Origin: Demequinaceae bacterium
GTDB lineage: Bacteria; Actinomycetota; Actinomycetes; Actinomycetales; Demequinaceae
Reading direction: 5' to 3'
Length of the DNA stretch: 7,317 bases
Assembly (NCBI GenBank): GCA_011524475.1
Contig: WTKG01000151.1
Span: forward strand, 1-7,317
Position 1 is the first letter of the stretch. Each line of letters starts with the position of its first letter. Of this stretch, positions 1-6,423 are shown one piece after another. The notes below the pieces were generated by a model that was given only the letters and a program-made list of their open reading frames with translations, made no database searches and was not told the DNA's origin. The translations under genes and the position numbers were made by a program.

Positions 1-817
1 GGGCGTCCGGATCGATTTCTACCGCAGAAGCATATTTTTCGATGGCAGTGACGAGTTGGCCAGCAAGCCCGGGAGCGCGTTGGAACAGCCGCACGTGAGC
101 ACATTCCCGCAAGGCGAGGAAGTCTTGTACTTCCGACACGGGAATATCCAGGTTTTCTGCAAAATGGGTGATGGCGTCTGGGATCATTACTGCGCGTGGC
201 TCTGGCACGAGCAGGAGTCCCAGGTCTGTTCCCCCAAACGCTTCTCGTGCCATCGCTCCGGCCGCTTGACCCACGTGCATTCCGGTGACAGTTGGCGCAA
301 TCTGTTCCAACATCAACGTCGCATCATCGGTGGCATCAGCCGCTTCGGTGAAAAGTGCGCTGAGAGCCGAAGACACAGAGATTGCCACGGGCCCGGCTAC
401 GCGACGCCAGGTGGGAAGCGTTGCTTCTACCCATTCAGCTCTACTCCACACGTGTGGTGTCAGAGTGGAGGGAGGAAGCTCAGTGGCGGCGTCAAGCCAC
501 AATTCTGCGCGGCTGACGGACCCTCGTAGTGACTCTGCTTGGGCAGCGCTCACGGAAGGGTCGCCACCGTGGGCGGCTACGCCTCGAGCCACATCGTGCG
601 CGAGTGTCCAGTTCACGTCCTGACCTCGTGACTGTTCCAATACCGCGCGTAGTTGAGCAAGAACATGCTCCATCATGGCGGGAGTTGCGCTGAGCCCAGA
701 GGCAGCTCCAAGCGCTTCGGGGTCGATTCCCATGCGTCGCATCTCCAAGACTGCTTCGTCGGCTCGGTCACCAAACAATTCACGGAGTAATCGCATCCAT
801 TCTGCGTCTTCGGTCAC
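1..817 (-). CDS. DUF2342 zincin-like putative metalloprotease, N-terminal part (cut by window edge)
   Basis: Reading the minus strand from GTG at 817-815 gives 272 uninterrupted codons to the left edge; the C-terminus lies outside the window. The protein begins MTEDAEWMRLLRELFGD and holds RECAHVRLF at about residues 237-245, with the E238-x-x-H241 pattern typical of the DUF2342 family (actinobacterial zinc-dependent metalloprotease, also annotated 'coenzyme F420 biosynthesis associated'). Other family-like stretches are the LLLVPEPRAVMIPDAITHFA segment at about 200-220 and GMHVGQAAGAMAREAFGG at about 179-196. An AAGGAGG ribosome site 4 nt upstream supports the GTG start. Full-length members run about 350-470 residues, so roughly a third is missing here. 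It is transcribed divergently from the PDZ/S16 protease, the same arrangement as Rv3195/Rv3194c in M. tuberculosis. Family assignment is confident; protease activity is inferred from the family and substrates are unknown. Confidence 0.85.
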   Translation of the reverse strand, partial: MTEDAEWMRLLRELFGDRADEAVLEMRRMGIDPEALGAASGLSATPAMMEHVLAQLRAVLEQSRGQDVNWTLAHDVARGVAAHGGDPSVSAAQAESLRGSVSRAELWLDAATELPPSTLTPHVWSRAEWVEATLPTWRRVAGPVAISVSSALSALFTEAADATDDATLMLEQIAPTVTGMHVGQAAGAMAREAFGGTDLGLLLVPEPRAVMIPDAITHFAENLDIPVSEVQDFLALRECAHVRLFQRAPGLAGQLVTAIEKYASAVEIDPDA

Positions 818-821
818 CGCG

Positions 822-828
822 CCTCCTT
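822..828 (-). promoter_or_regulatory. Shine-Dalgarno site of the DUF2342 gene
   Basis: The minus strand reads AAGGAGG here, followed after 4 nt by GTG (817-815). It is the strongest ribosome site in the left part of the window and fixes the start of the DUF2342 gene, since no in-frame ATG lies nearby upstream. Confidence 0.7.
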
Positions 829-917
829 CCGCTATTCGTGCTCAGAACGTCTTACTCCACCGTAGCCTGCCGGCCCGCGTGGTCACAGCCACTTTCGCAA
901 TCAGCGATGATGGGGTC
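829..917. promoter_or_regulatory. Divergent promoter region between the DUF2342 and PDZ/S16 protease genes
   Basis: This gap must hold promoters for both divergent genes. Candidate -10 elements overlap back to back: TAGCCT on the plus strand (863-868) and TACGGT on the minus strand (864-859). Neither has a convincing -35 hexamer, so exact promoter placement is a guess. No operator-like repeat stands out. Confidence 0.35.
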
Positions 918-2084
918 ATGACTTCTCCCTCTTCGGGTTCCAGTAGTTACGAACCTGGTCAGGCGTGGGTTCCGGGAGACGAGGCGCCTAACTTCGCAGA
1001 TGGCAATCCTGATCCTTACCACGGGCCGGAAGGTGACCGTGGCGGTCCGGTGGTGTCTCGCAAGCTTGCAGTCATGCTTGCCTCCTCCACGGTAAGTGCT
1101 TTGTTGCTTGCCGTTGCTTTGTTGCTTCCCCCTCAGGTGGTGGTCTTTCAGGCGGGGCCAACCTATGACGTCTTGGGGGCAGATGCCGGCCCGCTGCTGA
1201 CCGTAGAAGGCGCGCCTCAATTTGGTTCGGAAGGTGAATTGCGCATCACCACGGTGGGGATTTTCGATCTCGCGGATGATGCCGGGACCTTAGGGGAGGC
1301 CATCCAGGCGTGGTTAGACCCTCACCGTGGAGTTGCCCCTACTGATGCAATATTTGGCACTGCCCCAGAAGAAGAAACCATTGCAGCTCAAGACTTCCTG
1401 ACATCTCAAGAAGTCGCTGCAGTGAGCGCTCTAGAGTTGCTTGATTATGAAGTTCCTATGACGCTCACCGTGGTGGATTTTTTCGAAGAATCCGAAGCTA
1501 ATGGCGTGTTGGAAGTGGGCGACATAATTACCGGAATTGATGGCACTCCGGTCATTTCGTTTAGCGACCTGTCCGCAGCACTCGCTGATCGCACTCCTGG
1601 AGATCAGGTGCGTCTAGAGGTCAACCGTGCTGGCGACACAATCGAACGCCAGATCCGCACCATCGCAGGCCCTGCTGATGAAGCAATTATGGGTATTTGG
1701 GTAGACCCAGATTTTGACTTGCCGGTAGATGTAGATGTTGCTATCGACTCGGTAGGGGGCCCCTCTGCAGGCATGATGTTCGCCCTTGCGATAGCCGACA
1801 CCCTCACCGAAATTGATGAGGGCGGTGATGCCCACGTGGCAGGTTCAGGCACCATCACCATTGACGGTGAGGTAGGGCCTATTGGCGGCATCGAATTCAA
1901 AATGATCGGTTCCGTGCGCGACGGAGCCCAGTGGTTCCTTGCCCCCGTGGCCAATTGTCCGGAGGTTGTAGGCAACATTCCTGACGGCTTGTCAGTTGTA
2001 GCGGTGGAGACATTGGAAGAGGCCTACGCGGCACTTATCGCTATTGGCGAAGGCGCAACTGGCGCACTCCCGTCCTGCAACTAG
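918..2084 (+). CDS. Membrane-anchored PDZ domain protease with C-terminal Lon-type (S16) Ser/Lys catalytic domain
   Basis: This 388-residue protein resembles B. subtilis YlbL (DdcP) and M. tuberculosis Rv3194c. Residues 1-48 are a hydrophilic Pro/Gly/Asp-rich cytoplasmic tail, and 49-71 (KLAVMLASSTVSALLLAVALLL) form one membrane anchor, placing the rest outside the cytoplasm. A PDZ domain covers about 180-250, with NGVLEVGDIITGIDGTPV as its core. The S16 domain follows: GGPSAGMMFAL carries the nucleophile Ser283, and GPIGGIEFKMIG carries the partner Lys328, so the catalytic dyad is intact. YlbL in Bacillus degrades the SOS cell-division inhibitor YneA; the substrate here is unknown. The open frame extends upstream to 675, but that part lies antisense to the DUF2342 gene and is Ser/Arg-rich, so I start at ATG 918. 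The ribosome site there is weak (GGGG at 912-915, only 2 nt away), so start confidence is moderate; GTG 879 is the alternative. Likely co-transcribed with the UPF0182 gene 36 bp downstream. Confidence 0.88.
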   Translation: MTSPSSGSSSYEPGQAWVPGDEAPNFADGNPDPYHGPEGDRGGPVVSRKLAVMLASSTVSALLLAVALLLPPQVVVFQAGPTYDVLGADAGPLLTVEGAPQFGSEGELRITTVGIFDLADDAGTLGEAIQAWLDPHRGVAPTDAIFGTAPEEETIAAQDFLTSQEVAAVSALELLDYEVPMTLTVVDFFEESEANGVLEVGDIITGIDGTPVISFSDLSAALADRTPGDQVRLEVNRAGDTIERQIRTIAGPADEAIMGIWVDPDFDLPVDVDVAIDSVGGPSAGMMFALAIADTLTEIDEGGDAHVAGSGTITIDGEVGPIGGIEFKMIGSVRDGAQWFLAPVANCPEVVGNIPDGLSVVAVETLEEAYAALIAIGEGATGALPSCN

Positions 2085-2085
2085 T

Positions 2086-2113
2086 TAGGCTAAAAGTCCA
2101 ACCCCAGTGAGGA
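2086..2113 (+). promoter_or_regulatory. Ribosome site and possible internal promoter for the UPF0182 gene
   Basis: GTGAGGA at 2107-2113 lies 7 nt before GTG 2121 and supports that start. A TAGGCT hexamer at 2086-2091 fits a -10 (TAnnnT) that would begin transcription near 2098, but no good -35 is visible. Read-through from the protease gene is the simpler explanation for expression. Confidence 0.35.
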
Positions 2114-2120
2114 ATGTGAC

Positions 2121-5066
2121 GTGACCGAAAGTATCCCCCGACCGAACCGGCCCCGGATTCCCCTTCGTGGTCGCCCGACACCACTAGCGGTAGCGGCATG
2201 GGCGGCGGCAATCTTGGTTGCCGGCGTGGTGCTTTTCGCACAGATTTGGACCGAGGTGGTGTGGTTCCGTCAGCTGGAGTTTGAGCATGTGTGGAGAACC
2301 GAATGGATTACCCGCGCAGGGCTCTTTGTGGGAGCCGGAGTGGTGGCCGCTGCTGCGGTATGGGGGTCTTTGGCGATTGCGCGCCGGGCACGCCCGCGTG
2401 TGAATGCACAGCGTCGTACACCGGTAGATCAATATCGTGAACAACTTCAAGGGTTTGTGCGTATCGGCACGGTGATCGTTTCTGCGGTGGTGGGCCTTGC
2501 TTTTGCATCGGCCCTTTCGTCCCAATGGCAAACCATTCTTGCGTGGTGGCATGCAGAGCCTTTCGGACGCCCTGATCCTCACTTTGGTTTTGACGCATCG
2601 TTCTTCGTTTTCGGCTTGCCTGCCTATTCCGTTTTCTTGAACTTCCTATTGTGGTTGTTGCTGATTGCCAGCGCCTTAGCGTTGTTTGTACATCTTTTGT
2701 ATGGCGGGATCACCACGGGGGGGCGCACTTTTGTCGCCACCGGGGTTGCGAGAATCCAGCTTGCAACCATGGGGGCAATGGTGATGATCGTCATAGCGGT
2801 GCGCGCATGGCTGGCCCGTTACGAACTCGTGTTCCGCACTGGAGATACCTTTGACGGCGCCCGGTACACGGACATCAACGCCACTCTTCCGGCCTTGGGC
2901 ATTCTGGCGGGAGTAGCGCTCATTGTCGCGTTGACCTTTATCGCCATGCTTTTCCGTTCTGACTGGCGAATCCCCATCGCTGGGGTAGTCCTGATGGTGC
3001 TGTCCTATGTCGCGGTCGGAGGTATCTATCCCTGGGTGGTGCAACGTTTTCAGGTGGCGCCTAATGAGCAAGAACTTGAAGCCCCGTTCATCGAATACAA
3101 CATCCAAGAGACGCTTTTCGCCTATGGACTCGAGGACGTGGAATACACCTCGTATGACGCCGAAACTCAAGTCTTGCCCGGTGCGTTGCGGGCTGATGCA
3201 CAAACAACGGCATCTATTCGTCTGCTTGACCCCAGCATTGTGTCCCCGGCCTTTAAACAGTTGCAACAAAACAAGCAGTACTACGACTTCCCGGGCACCT
3301 TGTCCGTGGATCGCTACACGATTGACGGGGAAACCCGGGACACCGTGATTGCAGTCCGTGAGTTGAATTTGGATGGACTCTCAGCAGAGAACCGCAACTG
3401 GGTCAACGACCACACTGTCTTTACTCACGGCTTTGGAGTGGTGGCTGCGTTCGGTAACCAAACGAACGAAGACGGCCAACCGACCTTCTACGAGGGAGGA
3501 ATTCCTTCCGTAGGAGAACTCGGTGACTATGAGCCGCGCATCTACTTTGGTACGTCGCTTCCTGACTATTCCATCGTAGGGGCACCCGAGGGGAGCGAAC
3601 CCTGGGAGCTTGACTTCCCGGACGACACCTCCCCTTCAGGTCAGGTGAACACTACGTATGCCGGGGACGGTGGCCCACGCATTGGGAACATCTTTGACAA
3701 GTTGTTCTTTGGCATTCGGTTTGGTTCCGAGCAGATGCTCTTCTCGGATCGAGTGACCACGTCCTCTCAAGTGCTTTACTACCGTGACCCCGTCGAACGT
3801 GTGCGGAAGGTCGCTCCCTTCTTGGAAATTGTCGAATCCACCCCTTATCCAGCAGTGGTAGACGGCCGAGTGTTGTGGGTTGTGGATGGGTACACGTCTA
3901 CAGAAACGTTCCCGTATTCGGCCAGGCTCTACTACGGGGTTAATGACTTTGACGTGTATGCCATGAGTTATATGCGTAACTCGGTCAAGGCCACTGTGGA
4001 CGCATATGACGGCAGCGTCACGCTCTACGCGTGGGATGAAGAAGATCCCATCCTGCGCACATGGGCCAACGTGTACCCCGAGTCTTTCACGCCCGTGTCT
4101 GAGATCTCCAGCGAACTTATGAGTCACCTGCGTTATCCCGAGACGTTATTCCTTGCTCAACGTTCTTTATTGGCGCGGTACCACGTAACGGATGCTCCGT
4201 CTTTCTACTCAGGCCAAGACTTCTGGCGCACTCCCAACGACCCCACTGCGGGCGGAAGCCAGGAACAACCGCCTTACTACCTGACGTTGCAAATGCCGGG
4301 AGAGGACACGCCAGTGTTTTCGCTGACCTCTACGTTCATTCCTGGCGGTAATTCAGACCGTAACGTGCTGACCGGCTTCGTGGCAGTAAATTCTGAACCA
4401 GGGAACGTTGCTGGCGTTCCGGACGAAGACTATGGACAACTGCGAGTGCTGGTTCTTCCTCGCGATTCGACGGTGCCTGGCCCCGGTCAAGTCCAAAACG
4501 CCTTTAACGCAGACCCAGAAGCGCAGAACGTATTGAACCTGTTGCGTCAAGGTGAAACGGATGTCCAAAACGGCAACCTGCTCACCCTGCCCGTGGGTGA
4601 TGGCTTGTTGTACGTCCAGCCCGTCTATGTGCAGGCTTCTCAGGGCACCCAGTTCCCGTTGTTGCAAAAAGTCTTTGTCGCTTTTGGTGACACCGTTGGC
4701 TTTGCGGACACCTTGGACGAGGCGCTTGACCAAGTATTTGGTTCTACCTCTTTCGGTGATCCGGAGCCCACGCAAGGCGAAGGCTCAGGCACTGATCCGT
4801 CAGGTGAGGATGGGGTCGCTGCTGCCAGGCTGGCGCTTCAGGAGGCACTTGCGGAAGCGCGTAGAGCGCTCGAAGAAGGGCAGAGCGCTCTTGCTGAGGG
4901 AGACTTCGCGGCATATGGCGAAGCGCAAGATCGCCTGGAGTTGGCCTTAACCGCGGCTCTTGCCGCAGAGGCTGCTTTAGAGAACGCGACCGAGAGCGCA
5001 CAGGCTGGGGTCGTTGCAGAGGAGTCGGTGCCTTCGACGGAGCCGTCGCCTTCCTCTGCTCCCTAG
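2121..5066 (+). CDS. UPF0182 (COG1615) family membrane protein
   Basis: This is a 981-residue protein, close to the usual length of the family (M. tuberculosis Rv3193c is about 990). Seven hydrophobic helices are visible near residues 21-42, 65-87, 113-133, 168-194, 212-233, 256-278 and 283-304. A large hydrophilic domain of about 580 residues follows, predicted to be extracytoplasmic, and includes the family-like stretches YYDFPGTLSVDRYTIDGETR and SYMRNSVKATVDAYDGSVTLYAWDEEDPI. The C-terminus (about 885-981) is acidic and Ala/Glu-rich with a likely coiled coil (AARLALQEALAEARRALEEG onward), then a Ser/Pro/Glu tail. The GTG start is supported by GTGAGGA 7 nt upstream. The family has no established biochemical function that I know of. 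Its recurrent position behind a PDZ/S16 membrane protease suggests a shared envelope role, possibly as partner or substrate, which is inference only. The frame is intact throughout. Confidence 0.93.
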   Translation: MTESIPRPNRPRIPLRGRPTPLAVAAWAAAILVAGVVLFAQIWTEVVWFRQLEFEHVWRTEWITRAGLFVGAGVVAAAAVWGSLAIARRARPRVNAQRRTPVDQYREQLQGFVRIGTVIVSAVVGLAFASALSSQWQTILAWWHAEPFGRPDPHFGFDASFFVFGLPAYSVFLNFLLWLLLIASALALFVHLLYGGITTGGRTFVATGVARIQLATMGAMVMIVIAVRAWLARYELVFRTGDTFDGARYTDINATLPALGILAGVALIVALTFIAMLFRSDWRIPIAGVVLMVLSYVAVGGIYPWVVQRFQVAPNEQELEAPFIEYNIQETLFAYGLEDVEYTSYDAETQVLPGALRADAQTTASIRLLDPSIVSPAFKQLQQNKQYYDFPGTLSVDRYTIDGETRDTVIAVRELNLDGLSAENRNWVNDHTVFTHGFGVVAAFGNQTNEDGQPTFYEGGIPSVGELGDYEPRIYFGTSLPDYSIVGAPEGSEPWELDFPDDTSPSGQVNTTYAGDGGPRIGNIFDKLFFGIRFGSEQMLFSDRVTTSSQVLYYRDPVERVRKVAPFLEIVESTPYPAVVDGRVLWVVDGYTSTETFPYSARLYYGVNDFDVYAMSYMRNSVKATVDAYDGSVTLYAWDEEDPILRTWANVYPESFTPVSEISSELMSHLRYPETLFLAQRSLLARYHVTDAPSFYSGQDFWRTPNDPTAGGSQEQPPYYLTLQMPGEDTPVFSLTSTFIPGGNSDRNVLTGFVAVNSEPGNVAGVPDEDYGQLRVLVLPRDSTVPGPGQVQNAFNADPEAQNVLNLLRQGETDVQNGNLLTLPVGDGLLYVQPVYVQASQGTQFPLLQKVFVAFGDTVGFADTLDEALDQVFGSTSFGDPEPTQGEGSGTDPSGEDGVAAARLALQEALAEARRALEEGQSALAEGDFAAYGEAQDRLELALTAALAAEAALENATESAQAGVVAEESVPSTEPSPSSAP

Positions 5067-5084
5067 GATCCGAATAGTGAGCGT

Positions 5085-5114
5085 TGCACGTTCCGCAATT
5101 TTGCGGAACGTGCA
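5085..5114. repeat. Perfect 30-nt inverted repeat, possible U-less terminator or operator
   Basis: The arms TGCACGTTCCGCAA and TTGCGGAACGTGCA are exact reverse complements separated by TT, lying 18 nt after the UPF0182 stop. As RNA this would form a 12-13 bp hairpin with a small A/U loop. The downstream bases (CGGGCGCGTA) contain no T-tract, so it is not a classical intrinsic terminator; tract-less hairpins have been proposed as terminators in actinobacteria. The right arm overlaps the likely -35 region of the tRNA gene, so a protein-binding operator is a second possibility. Confidence 0.75.
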
Positions 5115-5128
5115 CGGGCGCGTACACT
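5101..5128 (+). promoter_or_regulatory. Probable promoter of the initiator tRNA gene
   Basis: TACACT at 5123-5128 is a good -10 hexamer, and TTGCGG at 5101-5106 is a partial -35 match with a 16-bp spacer. Transcription would begin near 5135, only about 5 nt before the mature tRNA 5' end at 5140. The -35 lies inside the right arm of the 30-nt palindrome. Confidence 0.5.
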
Positions 5129-5139
5129 AGCCAAGCCGA

Positions 5140-5213
<74 letters not shown>

Positions 5214-5218
5214 CTTAC

Positions 5219-5260
5219 GAGGGCCCTGACTCACCTGGTCAGGGCCCTCAATTTTTCTTT
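5219..5260 (+). terminator. Rho-independent terminator of the initiator tRNA
   Basis: A perfect 12-bp GC-rich stem, GAGGGCCCTGAC (5219-5230) with GTCAGGGCCCTC (5238-5249), encloses a 7-nt loop and is followed by AATTTTTCTTT. It begins 5 nt after the tRNA 3' end and is the best intrinsic terminator in the window. Confidence 0.95.
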
Positions 5261-5310
5261 GTTACCCCCGCTTCCGTGGCCAGTGTGCGTGTGATGTAGC
5301 TATCAGATTC

Positions 5311-5333
5311 GGGAATGCGCAAGAGGCATTCTC
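5311..5333 (+). repeat. Small inverted repeat upstream of the DUF427 gene
   Basis: GGGAATGC (5311-5318) and GCATTCTC (5326-5333) can pair over 8 bp with one G·U, around a 7-nt loop. It lies about 50 nt before the DUF427 start and could be a leader hairpin or an operator. No T-tract follows. A short repeat like this can occur by chance. Confidence 0.3.
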
Positions 5334-5370
5334 TGTTGCTCTACATGTATTGCTCATACCCACGTAAAAA

Positions 5371-5375
5371 AGGAG
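5371..5375 (+). promoter_or_regulatory. Shine-Dalgarno site that decides the DUF427 start
   Basis: AGGAG here, preceded by an A-run (5366-5371), sits 6 nt before ATG 5382 but directly abuts ATG 5376. The spacing selects 5382 as the initiation codon. Confidence 0.75.
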
Positions 5376-5381
5376 ATGCTG

Positions 5382-5663
5382 ATGAAAGCGGTATGGAATG
5401 GGCAGGTTATTGCTGAATCTGAGAACACCGTTGTGGTGGAGGGAAACCATTATTTCCCGCCGGAGTCTGTGCACACGGACTATCTACGTGAAAGCGACCT
5501 CACCAGTACGTGTCACTGGAAAGGCGAGTGCAACTATTACGACGTCGTAGTGGGTGACGACGTCAACAAAGACGCAGCGTGGCACTATGACAACCCCAAG
5601 CCACGCGCAGAGAACATCACAGGTTATGTTGCCTTTTGGCGGGGAGTGAACGTCGAAGCCTAG
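5382..5663 (+). CDS. DUF427 family protein
   Basis: This 93-residue protein starts MKAVWNGQVIAESENTVVVEGNHYFPPESV and contains CHWKGECNYYDVVV (about 46-59), then DAAWHYDNPKPRAENITGYVAFW (about 66-88). These are the hallmarks of the DUF427 (PF04248) family: the V-WNG-x-I-A-ES start, the C-x-WKG-x-x-x-YYDV core and the A-x-x-Y-x-x-PK-P segment. The length matches single-domain members. The family is widespread in actinobacteria and lacks an established function. It appears soluble, with no signal peptide or membrane segment. An in-frame ATG at 5376 would add two residues but has no room for a ribosome site. The gene is monocistronic and converges on fluC, sharing the bases of the two stop codons (CTAG, with TAG read on each strand). 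Confidence 0.9.
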   Translation: MKAVWNGQVIAESENTVVVEGNHYFPPESVHTDYLRESDLTSTCHWKGECNYYDVVVGDDVNKDAAWHYDNPKPRAENITGYVAFWRGVNVEA

Positions 5664-6037
5664 AACTGTGAGGTGAGGGCCGATGTCAGAAAATATCCCA
5701 CGGCGGCGCTCGCTAATCCACCGACTAAGGTGACGAGCCCGTAGCCGTATGCGATGCTTCTTTTTCCTGTGCGGTAGAGGTCAGCAAGTTCGAGCGCAAG
5801 AGTGGAGAAGGTGCTGAGGCCACCGGCGAAACCTGCCCCGATCACGCTCCATACCCATGGCGAGGCGAGGTTTTCCTGTGTGAGTGCGAGGACCACGCCG
5901 AGTATGAGGCTTCCTGCCATATTTGCATACAACGTGCCGGCAGGAAGAGAGCCTGGTTGCGACTGCCGTGACAACGCATAACGCAGGGCACTGCCCACCC
6001 CGCCACCAATCGCGACCCCAATCATGATGGCGATCAT
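5660..6037 (-). CDS. fluC: Fluoride exporter subunit FluC/CrcB, copy 1
   Basis: A 125-residue four-helix membrane protein (helices near 3-21, 34-53, 62-82 and 97-120). Family marks are the GGGVGSALRY start (Arg19), GTLYANMAGSLILG with pore Asn39, and GAGFAGGLSTFSTLALE with Phe77 of the Phe-box and the TM3 break around G73-T76 that forms the central Na+ site. FluC channels are antiparallel dimers that let fluoride leave the cytoplasm. With a second, divergent copy immediately upstream, the working unit is most likely a heterodimer. Position 80, usually the second Phe of the TTFSTF box, is Leu. The ATG start overlaps the TGA of copy 2 (ATGA at 6037-6034), and GAAGAGG upstream is a usable ribosome site. 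It ends on a CTAG shared with DUF427. Confidence 0.93.
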   Translation of the reverse strand: MIAIMIGVAIGGGVGSALRYALSRQSQPGSLPAGTLYANMAGSLILGVVLALTQENLASPWVWSVIGAGFAGGLSTFSTLALELADLYRTGKRSIAYGYGLVTLVGGLASAAVGYFLTSALTSQF

Positions 6038-6423
6038 GGCGAAGCCTCTTCATCACGAAAGCGGGTCCGGGCCCATGCCCAACCGCCCCACGCTGCACCA
6101 GTGGCGATTACCAGCGTCAGTATGAGGGCACCCACTCCTACTATCCCTGATGCGTGGGGTTCCATGAACGCGACTGCTGTTGCGCTATATGTGGTGAAAC
6201 CTCCCAAGAATCCTGGGCCGACTGCTGGGTACCACGGAGGTCGAGTTCCGTGAGCGTAACGTCCCGCCACAATTCCAAGAAGTAAGGAACCTGTGACATT
6301 CACTACCAGGATCCACCAGAGATATCTCTCAGTTGGCACGCTTGCGGTCAGTGACCATCGAGCAGTTGCCCCCGTTGCCCCACCGAGCGCTACCCACATA
6401 TAGGGGCGGAGTGCGGATGTCAC
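6034..6423 (-). CDS. fluC: Fluoride exporter subunit FluC/CrcB, copy 2 (divergent)
   Basis: A 129-residue membrane protein with FluC features: VALGGATGATARW (Arg22), ILVVNVTGSLLLG with pore Asn42, and GPGFLGGFTTYSATAVAF in TM3, where the Phe-box TTFSTF reads TTYSAT (Tyr79, Thr82). Four helices are predicted, followed by a charged tail RTRFRDEEASP. It should pair with copy 1 in an antiparallel heterodimer. I chose GTG 6423 because it forms a 4-nt GTGA overlap with the DUF2505 stop, which suits translational coupling; GTG 6438 would add five residues (MVVRF) and give a 19-nt overlap. Neither start has a clear ribosome site. No fluoride riboswitch resembling the crcB motif is visible before the operon. 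Family assignment is sure; the start is less so. Confidence 0.9.
   Translation of the reverse strand: MTSALRPYMWVALGGATGATARWSLTASVPTERYLWWILVVNVTGSLLLGIVAGRYAHGTRPPWYPAVGPGFLGGFTTYSATAVAFMEPHASGIVGVGALILTLVIATGAAWGGWAWARTRFRDEEASP

Noticed and set aside
446..457. Palindrome CCACACGTGTGG
   Set aside because: It is a 12-bp palindrome inside the DUF2342 coding region, explained by codons for Pro-His-Val-Trp; nothing else suggests a regulatory site.
56..623. Plus-strand open frames of 157 and 112 codons in the left part of the window
   Set aside because: They lie antisense to the DUF2342 gene, which reads uninterrupted on the minus strand with family motifs and a strong ribosome site; their translations resemble no protein and are rich in Cys/His/Ser from reversed codons.
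675..917. 81-codon upstream extension of the PDZ/S16 protease frame
   Set aside because: It overlaps the DUF2342 start region on the opposite strand, is Ser/Arg/Asn-rich without family similarity, and would place an odd extension before the cytoplasmic tail; ATG 918 gives the normal architecture.
2308..3269. Long minus-strand open frames opposite the UPF0182 gene
   Set aside because: They are antisense shadows of a well-supported 981-codon gene, with His/Arg/Pro-rich translations and no family motif.
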